64,000 nucleotides of DNA from Elephas maximus indicus (Eukaryota > Chordata > Mammalia > Proboscidea > Elephantidae), in NCBI RefSeq assembly GCF_024166365.1, contig NC_064831.1, positions 25,410,768 through 25,474,767 on the forward strand. Direction: 5' to 3'. Of this stretch, positions 56,490-64,000 are shown piece by piece. Made by a program: the position numbers and the translations under genes. Position 1 is the first letter of the stretch. Every line of letters begins with the position of its first letter. The notes under the pieces were generated by a model that was not told the origin of the DNA, did no database searches, and saw only the letters and a program-made list of their open reading frames with translations.

Positions 56490-56981
56490 AGGATTGAATT
56501 ATCTCCCCCCAAAAATGTGTGTATCAATTGGGCTGGGCCATGATTCCCAGTATTGTGTGATTTTTCTATATGTTGTAAATCCTGCCCCTATGATGGTAAT
56601 GAGGGAGGATGGGCTGCAGTTGTGTTAGTGAGGCAGGACTCAACCAACAGGATTGAAATTTGTCTTGATTCAATCTCTTGAGATATAAAAGACAGAAGCT
56701 AGCAGAGAGACAGGGGGACCTCATACCACCAAAAAAGTAGCAACAGGAGCAAAGCGTGTCCTTTGGACACGGGGCCCCTGCGCCTGAGAAGCTCCTCGGC
56801 CAGGGGATGATTGAGGACAGGGACCTTCCTCCAGAGCCAACAGAGAGAGAAAGCCTTCCCCTGGAGCCAACACCCTGAATTTGGACTTCTAGCCTACTTT
56901 ACGATGAGGAAATACATTTTTCTTTGTTAAAGCCATCCACTTGTGGTATTTCTGTTATAGCAGCGCAAGATAACTAAGACA
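56490..56981 (+). repeat. MaLR-like 5' LTR
   Basis: About 492 nt. The first base pair is AG where the 3' LTR has TG, probably a point change. It contains 'gagatataaaagacagaagc' (TATA-like) and ends 'ataactaagaca'. Confidence 0.8.
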
Positions 56982-57936
56982 GAAATTGGCACCAAGAGTG
57001 GAGTACTGCTCTAACAGATACCTAAAACATGGAAGCGTTTTTGAAACACGAATGGCTAGAGTTGTGACAGCAGCAGAGTACCAGTGCAGCAGAGAACTTA
57101 TAGTGGCAGAGAAGTAGCAACAGCAGAGAACCTGCAGCAGCAGAACCAGGAGACCATCGCCAGATGGCACTGGAGCCGACCCATGGAGAGAGAGAGCTGA
57201 GCACCTGTGCACAGGAGGCGTCCTGGTGGAGTGAGGTGCCTCTGGGCAGTTATCAGTGGAGCTGCAGAGCTTTGGAACATTTGCCCCATCATGGCAGATG
57301 TGGGCATGAGGCTGGAGGAGCTTAGAGGCCAAGGAACCAGGAAGCAGAAGCTGAAGAGACAACACAAGAAGTCGATCTGCCTCAGTCTCAAAAGGTATGG
57401 CTATGACCTCAGGTGTTCCAAAGGGTGGAGCCATGGGCTCTGGTGTTTCTAAGGGTAGAGTTGCCACTCAGATGGAAGAAGAGAATACTGTGCCTAAAGC
57501 CGAGGGAGCAGAGTTGCTATCCCAGTGGGCCTGGAAGGCAGAGCTGAAGCCCAGGGCCGAGGGGCCTCTACTCAAAATCTGGAGAGTGTGGCCAATATCT
57601 AGAGTCTGGAGGGCAGACTGTGTAAAGTGTCTCAGAGAAAAAAGGGTTATTTTCAAAGAGTTGAGGGCTAATGTAATGTGTTCTGCTGACTTGCTTGGTT
57701 CCTGTTATCCCATCTTTTCCTACAGTTTCTCCTATTTGTAATGGAAATGGCTACCTTGTGCCTGTTCTGCCATTGTACGCTTGGAAGCAGATAACTTATA
57801 TTCTAGATTTCACAGACGAAGAGAAATTTTTGGATTTTGGACTTAGAGTGACAACTTTTGTTATGATATGATGGAATGAATATGTTTTGCACGTTGCAAA
57901 GATGTGGCTTTTGGGGGGCCAAAGGGTGGAATTTCA

Positions 57937-58377
57937 TGGATTGAATTATGTCCCCCCAAAAATGTGTGTATCAACTGGCCATGATTCCTGGTGTTGTGTG
58001 ATTTTCCTATATGTTGTAAATCCTGCCTCTATGATGTTAATGAGGGAGGATGGGCTGCAGTTGTGTTAGTGAGGCAGGACTCAACCTACATGATTGGATT
58101 GTGTCTTGAGGCAATCTCTTGGGATATAAAAGATAGAAGCAAGCAGAGAGACAGGGAGAACTCATACCACCAAGAAAAAAGCACCAGGAGCAGAGCACAC
58201 CGTTTAGACTTGGGGTCCGTGCACCTGAGAAGGTCCTCGACCAGGGGAAGATTGAGCACAAGGACATTCCTCAGAGCCAACAGAGAGAGAAAATAGACTG
58301 TGAGAAAATAAATTTTTCTTTGTTAAAGCCATCCACTTGTGGTATTTCTGTTGTAGCAGCACTAGATAACTAAGACA
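57937..58377 (+). repeat. MaLR-like 3' LTR with an internal deletion
   Basis: About 441 nt, closely similar to the 5' LTR. It lacks roughly 50 nt between 'cagagagagaaa' and 'gactgtgagaaaataaat', a region that in the 5' LTR holds the 'ccaacaccctgaatttggac' block. Confidence 0.8.
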
Positions 58378-58530
58378 TTCACACACTCAGATACATCCAT
58401 CTTCTGGACATGCTTTTGCATTGATTGTCTCAACACCATAGATTTTATTCTATTATTAAAGTTTTTCTTTGACATTGGCCAGTCTCAGAAATTGATTACG
58501 TCTGTTATGAAACTACAGAATAGACACAGA

Positions 58531-58715
58531 GATTAAACCAAACCAGTTGCCATTGAGTCCACTTCAACGCCTGTGACCCCACGCCTGTCTGAGTTGAACT
58601 GTACTCCATAGGTTATTCAATAGCCGAGTTTTTGGAAGTAGATCACCAAGCTTTTCCTTTGAGGCACCATTGTGTTAACTCTTTGTCCACCTTTTTGGTT
58701 ATCAGCTGAGCATGT
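58531..58715 (-). mobile_element. AfroSINE-like type B, antisense
   Basis: 'aaaccaaaccagttgccatt' (tail complement), then 'ttcaatagccgagtttttgg' and 'aagtagatcaccaagctttt' (body), then 'ggttatcagctgagcatgtt' (head). It is the complement of the type B body at 44905-45048. Confidence 0.8.
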
Positions 58716-58767
58716 TGACCATTTTCACCTTCCAGGGATTCCATACTAAGATTTTGTTTTGTTTATT

Positions 58768-59135
58768 GTTAGGTTGCTGTCAAGTCAGCTCCTACTTATG
58801 GTGACTTCATGTATAAGAGAATGAAATATTGTCTGATCCTGTGCCATCCTAGCAATCATTGGTATGTTTGAGCCATAATTGCAGCCACCATGTCAATTCA
58901 TCTCATGAAGGTTTCCCTAATTTTTGCTGACCCTCTACTTTACCTAACATGTTGTCCTTTCCTAGTGATTGATCTTTTTTTTTTTATGATGTGCCCAAAG
59001 TAAGCAAGACAAAGTCTAGCTACTCTCACTTCTAACGAGCATTATGGCTGTACTTCCTTCCTTATGGGTTTGTCTGTTCTTCAGGCACTCCATGGTATAT
59101 TTAATATTCCTTGCCAACATCACAATTCAAATTAT
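58768..59135 (-). mobile_element. RTE 3' fragment, antisense
   Basis: Homologous to 59975-60340: 'gttgctgtcaagtcagctcc', 'ttcatctcatgaaggt', 'gaccctctactttacc' and 'actccatggtatatttaata'. 5'-truncated at about 59135. Confidence 0.85.
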
Positions 59136-59159
59136 TGTAGTGATAGACTGACCAGATCA

Positions 59160-59253
59160 GACCAGACTCATTGCCATCAAGTCGATTCTGAGTCATAGTG
59201 ATCCCGTAGGACAGAGCTGAACTGCCCCATAAGGTTTGCAAGGAGCGGCTGGA
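59160..59253 (-). mobile_element. AfroSINE 3' half, antisense
   Basis: 'attgccatcaagtcgattct', 'gagtcatagtgatcccgtag', 'actgccccataaggtttgca' and 'aggagcggctgga'; it stops at the B-box region. Confidence 0.88.
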
Positions 59254-59974
59254 TCCAGGAATCCATACTAAGACTAGGTGATAATATTTATTCAGAGTAT
59301 ATTTAAGGCCCAGGAAAAAACAAATAAATATATAATTTAGAGAATAGCCTACAACTAACTACTGTATGTGATTTCTCCAAGATCTGAAAAACAAGCCCAC
59401 CTTTGGGAAATCCTTTAGTGGTCCCAGTTCAATTTCTGTTGTTACCTGGCATTGAGACCATCCCTAGCGGGTTTTATGAGGAACTACTTGCACTGGTCAT
59501 TGTTCCCCAAAGTTCTTCAAAGGCCCAATGATCCAGGCTCAGAAAATGAAAGAGATCCCACATCACTTCAACTCTGTCTTGCTTATGCCAAGTCCTCATT
59601 TATTTATTGGTTTTTGTTTCAAAAATTTGTTTACTTGAGAAGTCATTGAGAGTGAAAATTTCTCTTTTCTTTCAACGAAACTCACTGTCTTCTCAACTGT
59701 GGTGTCCAACATGTGAGTCCATCATAACGAAATCACCCGAATGTAATAACTAAAACAATGTTCCATTAAGAATTCGTTCTTAAGTGCATGTTTGAAATGC
59801 AAAGCAATACATTTCAAGAACTTAGTTAATAATCTCACCTTCAAATCAATTATGCAAAGAGAACTGTTACATCTATATTGGAACAAGGAAATGTTTGGCT
59901 GCAAAGTGTGGTTTAAATCTATACTCAGAATTCCTCTAAAAAAGTAATTTTCAAAGATGCACTATGTTAATGGT
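59254..59974. other. No feature recognised
   Basis: No coding signal. Open frames are short and carry no motif. Confidence 0.5.
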
Positions 59975-62790
59975 GTTGTTTTTAGGTGCCATAGAGTTGG
60001 TACTGACTCAGCAGTCCTGTATACGACAGATTGAAACATTCTTAGGTCCTGAGCCAACATCACAATTATTGTTATGCTTGAGCCTGTTGTTGTAGCCATC
60101 CTGTTAATCCATCTCATTGAGGGTCTTTCTCTATTTCCCTGACCCTCTAGTTTACCAAGTATGATGTCCTTCTCCAGGGACTGATCCCTTCTGACAACAT
60201 GTCCAAAATATGTGAGACATAGTCTCACCATCCTTGCTTCTAAAGAGCATTCTGGCTGTACTTCTTCCAAGACAGATTTGTTCATTCTTTTGGCAGTGCA
60301 CGGTATATTCAATATTCTTCTCCAGCACCTCAATTCAAAGGCATCAGTTCTTCAGTCTTCCTTATTCATCGTCCAGCTTTCACATGCATATGAAGTAATT
60401 GAAACCAACATGTCATGGATCAGGCACACCTTAGTCTTCAATGTGACATCTTTGCTTTTCAACACTTTAAAGAGATCTCTTACAGCAGATTGACTTCTGC
60501 TTCCATGGATGTTGATTGTGGATTCAAGTAAAACGAAACCCTCAACAATTTCAGACTTTTCTCCATTTATCATGATGTTGCCTACTAGTCCAGTTGTAAG
60601 GAGTTTTGTTTTCTTTATGATGAGTGTAATCCATAGTGAGGGCTGTGGTCTTTGATCTTCATCAGTAAGTGCTTCAAGTTCTCTTCACTTTCAGCAAACA
60701 CGGTTGTGTCATCTGCATAAAGCAGGTTGTTAGTGAGTCTTACTCCAATCCTGATGCCCCGTTCTCTTCATATACTCCAGCTTCTCAGAAAATTTGATCA
60801 GCGCACAGATTGAATAGGTATGGTGAAACAATACAACCCTGACACACAGCTTTCCTGACTTTAAACCACATTCTGTTTGAATGATTGACTTTTGATCTGT
60901 GTACAGGTTCCTCATGAGCACAACTAAGTGTTCTATAATTCCCATTCTTTGCAACACTATCCATCATTTTTAAGGTTAACATAGTCGTATGACTTTGGAT
61001 AGTCAATAAACATGAGTAAACGTCTTTCTGGTATTCTCTCCTTTCAGCCAGGATCCATCTGATATCAGCTCTGGTATCCCCGGGTCCACATCCTCTTCTG
61101 AATCTGGCTGGAATTTCTGGCAGTTCCCTGTCCATATATTGCTGCAGCTGCTTTTGAATGATCTTCAGCAAAATTTCACTTGCATGTGACAATATTGTTT
61201 GATACTTTCCACATTTCATTGAATCACCTTTTCTGGAATAGGCATAAATATGGATCTCTTCCAGTCAGTTGGCCAGGTAGAGTCTTCCAAATTTCTTGGC
61301 ATAGACGAGTTAGCACTTGCAGAGCTGCATCCTTTTGTTAAAACATCTCAGCTGGTATTCCGTCAATTCCGGAAGCCTTGTTTTTCGCCAGTGCTTGCAC
61401 TTCTTCCTTCAGTACCATCAGTTCCTGAACATATGCTACCTTCTGAAATGTTTCAATTCTTTTTGGTACAGTGACTCAGTACATTCCTTCCATCTTCTTT
61501 TGATGGCTTCCTGCATCATTTAATATTTCGCTGTAGAATCTGTCAATATTGCAACCAGAGGCTTGAATTTTTTCTTCAATTTTTTCAGCTTGAGAATTGT
61601 CTAGTGTGTTCTTCCCCTTTGGTTTTCTAACTCCAGATCTTTGCACACGTGTTTATAATACTTTCCTTTATCTTCTTCAGCAGCTCTTCGAAATCTTCCA
61701 TTCGGCTCTTTTACGTCATCATTTTTTCCTTTTGCTTTAGCTACTTGACGTTCAAGAAAAAGTTTCAGAGCCTTTTCTGACATCCATTTTGTTTTTTTCT
61801 TTCTTTTCTGTCTTTTCAGTGACCTCTTGCTTTCTTCATGTATGATGTCCTTAATGTTATTTAACAACTTGTCTGGTCCTCGGTCATTAGTGTCCATCAT
61901 GTCAAATCTATGCTTGAGATGGTCTCTAAATTCAGGTGAGATATGCTCTAAATCGTACTTTTTCTCTCCTGGACGTGTTCTAATTCTCTTCAGTTTCAAC
62001 CTGAACTTGCATAGGAGCAACCGATGGTCCCTTGCATAGTCGGCCCCTGGCCTTGTTCTGACTGATGATATTGAGTTTTTCCACTGTCTCTTTCCACAGA
62101 TGTAGTCCACTTGATTCCTGTGTATTCTATCTGGAGCGGTCCACGTGTATAGTCTCTGTTTATGTTGTTGAAAAATGTATTTGCAGTGAAGAAGTCCTTA
62201 GTCTTGCAAAATTTTATCATGCAATCTGTGGCATTGTTTTAATCACCAAGGTCATAGTTTCCAACTACTGACCCTTTTTCTTTGTTTCCATCTTTCCCAT
62301 TCCAATCACCAGTAATTATCAATGCATCCTGATTGCATGTCTGATCAACTTCAGACTTCAGAAGTTGGTAAAAATCTTCAATTTCTTCATTTTTGGCCTT
62401 AGTGGTTGGTGTGTAAATTTGAATAATAGTTGCATTAACTGTTCTTCCTTGTAGGGGTTTATCCTATCACTGACAGCACTGTATTTCAGGATTGATCCTG
62501 AAATGTTCTTTTGATGATGAATGTAACGCCATTCATCTCCAAATTGTCATTCCTGATATAGTAGACAATATGATTGCCCAAATGAAAATGGCCAATACCA
62601 GTCCATTTCAGCTCACTAATACCTAGGTTATCAATGTTTACATCTTTGATTTCATTTTTGACAATTTCCAATTTTCCTAGGTTCATACTTTGTACATTCC
62701 ATTTTCTGGTTATTAATGGATGTTTACAGCTGTTTCTTCTCATTTTGAATCATGCCACGTCAGCAAATGAATGTCCCCTACGAGTCTGTC
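59975..62790 (-). mobile_element. Long RTE (BovB-like) LINE
   Basis: The longest RTE copy here. Its 3' end is at about 59975 (complement of the RTE terminal motif; the CAA tail is worn). It covers the C-terminal region, RT and endonuclease domains up to the ATG region at 62743 and about 45 nt of leader. Just beyond, at about 62806-63113, the upstream leader appears in the opposite orientation, so the element seems to have a 5' inversion. Confidence 0.88.
59990..62743 (-). pseudogene. RTE endonuclease/reverse transcriptase remnant
   Basis: RTE elements encode an AP-type endonuclease followed by RT and mobilise themselves and SINEs with matching tails. From the ATG at 62741-62743: 'MRRNSCKHPLI', 'NVQSMNLGKLEIVKNEIKD' and 'LGISELKWTG' (endonuclease start). 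A further endonuclease-to-linker segment lies at 61601-62110. RT follows at 60785-61219 ('GCIVSPYLFNLCADQ'), then the catalytic YADD, intact at 60709-60720. The C-terminal piece 59962-60333 has 'RMNKSVLEEVQPECSLE' and 'MVRLCLTYFGHVVRRD'. Several frameshifts make it dead. Annotation pipelines often mislabel such frames as craniofacial development protein 2-like. Confidence 0.88.
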
Positions 62791-62805
62791 TTTTCTTTTT
62801 GTATT

Positions 62806-63113
62806 GTGGGGGCTTGCATGTTGTTGTAAAGCAGAAGCTATCCCACTGGTATTCAAATAGCAGCAGGGTCAACCACGGAGGACAGCTGAGCTTTGAGACT
62901 AAGAAAGATAATGAAGAAGGACCTTCTGAAAAGAATTAGCCAGTGAAAACCTTAGGAATAGCAGTAGAACGTTGTCGGATACAGTACTGGAAGGTGAGCT
63001 CCCAGGTTGAAAGGCACTCCAAAGATGACTGGGGAAGAGCTGTCTCTTCAAAGGAGAATCAACCTTAATGATGTGGATGCAGTCAAGATTTCGGGACCTT
63101 CTTTTGCTCATGG
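62806..63113 (+). mobile_element. RTE 5' leader in inverted orientation
   Basis: The plus strand reads as the RTE leader that should lie upstream of the endonuclease. Its end translates 'MTGEELSLQRRINLNDVDAV' then 'KISGPSFAHG'. The minus-strand copy begins (62778 downward) with 'GHSFADVA', then a stop, 'FK' and the ATG. The two share the 'SFA' joint, so the leader is inverted relative to the body. Leader identity partly rests on remembered RTE sequence. Confidence 0.55.
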
Positions 63114-63560
63114 GAAGGATGTAGGAGGGACGGGCTGCTCAGGTGGCACTGGGCCCATAGTGGAGGTGGGTGTTGGTAGCTCTAGGGGGGAGGGGGGCAG
63201 TTTTCTAGCCAGACCATGCATAGGGAGGTGACACCATGAGTTACTGCAGTGGTTGAAACTAACCCTAGTGACACCATTGTTCTACACGCATAAAAATTTG
63301 GGAATATTTTCCTTTGTTTTTTAGATATTACTTTTAAAGAAATCTGAGGTAATCAGAGGTATTTTAACAGGTTCTTTTAATGAGAACAGGTCTTTATTTT
63401 TGGAAGCTTTAGAAGCTTTCCTTTTCGTCACTCTTCTAAAGTTTTATGGTAATTGTCTCCTGTCAATTTTCATGTATTCTGCCAGATGCATGACGAATCA
63501 TTTCTTCTGGTCTGCAAATGTGTCTTTAATCAATTATTTGTAACTCTCTCTCTTATATTT
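63114..63560. other. No feature recognised
   Basis: A G-rich stretch at about 63120-63215 ('ctaggggggaggggggcag') is followed by a short direct repeat of 'gtgacaccat' (63229 and 63269 regions), then AT-rich sequence. Confidence 0.45.
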
Positions 63561-64000
63561 TTTAATGTCTCTTTTTGAAGCTTCTCCAATTCAGATATTG
63601 GACCTGCTTGGCTGAATCTCTTATTTTCTTTTTGAATTGGTCATCTTTTTGTTTTACTTTTGGGAGAGTTTTAGGCTTCTTTCTAAATCTCCGATGATGT
63701 TTAATTTATGCTACCATGTTTAAATTTCAGGTGTTATCTTGGCTCTTTCAGTATTTCTTTTATATTCAGGGTGGAAATAAAATTTTAGAGCTCTGAGCGT
63801 ATTAGTAAGAGGTTTTTGGTTTGTTTTGTTTTTACATTTTCTTCCTGCTTCCTTCTATCTTTTCTCTTTTTCTCTGTTCCTCTCTATCCTTCTCTCTCTC
63901 TTTTTCCTCTTGGTGCTATCTTTCATATTACAGTCTTGGGAATAAAGGTTTAACAGGAAGCCTACACCCATTTTATCTCTATGAGGATACTAACCCGTTG
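63561..64000. other. Possible ancient interspersed repeat, unnamed
   Basis: The wording 'catctttttgttttactttt', 'gggagagttttaggc', 'tttatgctaccatgtttaaa' and 'tatctctatgaggata' resembles an old mammalian antisense LINE-like repeat, perhaps HAL1. This is from memory and weak. A pyrimidine-rich run lies at 63836-63912. Confidence 0.25.

Larger units (their letters stand above)
56490..58377 (+). mobile_element. MaLR-like LTR retrotransposon, LTR-internal-LTR
   Basis: 5' LTR 56490-56981, internal region 56982-57936, 3' LTR 57937-58377. Just inside the 5' LTR is 'ttggcaccaagagtgg' (56986-57001), close to the internal start of mammalian MaLR elements. Just before the 3' LTR is 'ttttggggggccaaagggtg', a purine-rich tract in the expected place. 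The internal region codes for nothing recognisable, as in MaLRs, which are non-autonomous ERVL relatives. No clear target duplication could be read. Confidence 0.82.

Noticed and set aside
57098..57467. A 170-codon minus-strand frame
   Set aside because: It is antisense to the non-coding internal region of the MaLR-like element and has no motif.
61601..62110. A craniofacial development protein 2-like host gene
   Set aside because: The frame is the RTE endonuclease to linker region; this name is a common misannotation of RTE/BovB frames.
1..64000. A hidden novel defence or biosynthetic system
   Set aside because: The long frames I examined resolve to transposon, ERV or olfactory receptor remnants, or to short frames with no motif. 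No operon-like clustering or conserved intact gene is present.

Overview
The window is vertebrate nuclear DNA, most likely from an afrotherian mammal and probably an elephant. The evidence is the repeat mix. There are many copies of a tRNA-derived SINE of the AfroSINE type, in which a head with A and B boxes is followed by a body ending in an RTE-like motif. There are also several L1 elements of one lineage, RTE (BovB-like) LINEs, ERVL and MaLR-like LTR elements, and MIR relics. The species call is inference; another paenungulate cannot be excluded. I found no intact protein-coding gene, no functional RNA gene, no CRISPR array and nothing prokaryotic.

Layout. 1-465: antisense RTE tail. 466-6611: 5'-truncated L1 (copy A, plus). 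6612-7687: RTE (plus). 7708-8086: SINE and LTR scraps. 8087-11717: internally deleted L1 (copy C, plus). 11718-14337: SINEs, an RTE scrap, a possible ancient LINE and a tRNA-Gly-like SINE. 14338-29202: three L1s head to tail on the minus strand (copies D, E, F), about 15 kb; F keeps its 5' end, 5'UTR, ORF1 and ORF2. 29203-39840: AT-rich and mostly unrecognised, with an olfactory receptor pseudogene (minus, 32238-33167), an L1 3'UTR scrap and a probable old LTR. 39841-41574: an orphan L1 5' end with two ~214-nt monomers, abutting the 5' half of an ERVL provirus (minus). 41575-46670: SINEs and MIR in unrecognised sequence. 46671-52579: 5'-truncated L1 (copy H, minus) abutting a 5'-deleted ERVL (plus) with gag, protease, RT and dUTPase remnants and a 3' LTR. 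53022-58377: solo LTR, tRNA-Gly-like SINE, an OR5T-like pseudogene (plus) and a complete LTR-internal-LTR MaLR-like element. 58531-63113: SINEs and a long RTE (minus) with an inverted 5' end. 63114-64000: little recognised.

The only host-gene content is two broken class II olfactory receptors, one OR8-like and one OR5T-like, on opposite strands about 23 kb apart. OR8 and OR5T genes are interleaved in the human chromosome 11 OR cluster, so this is probably the orthologous cluster, swollen by retrotransposons. All else is transposon biology: L1 and RTE encode endonuclease and reverse transcriptase, and the SINEs carry RTE-like tails suggesting mobilisation by RTE. The most interesting points are structural: monomer-like tandem units in an L1 5'UTR, a shared open frame in another L1 5'UTR subfamily, an RTE copy with a twin-priming-like inversion, an L1 deletion at 7-nt microhomology, and a less familiar tRNA-Gly-headed SINE with an RTE tail. 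I found no convincing new biological system.
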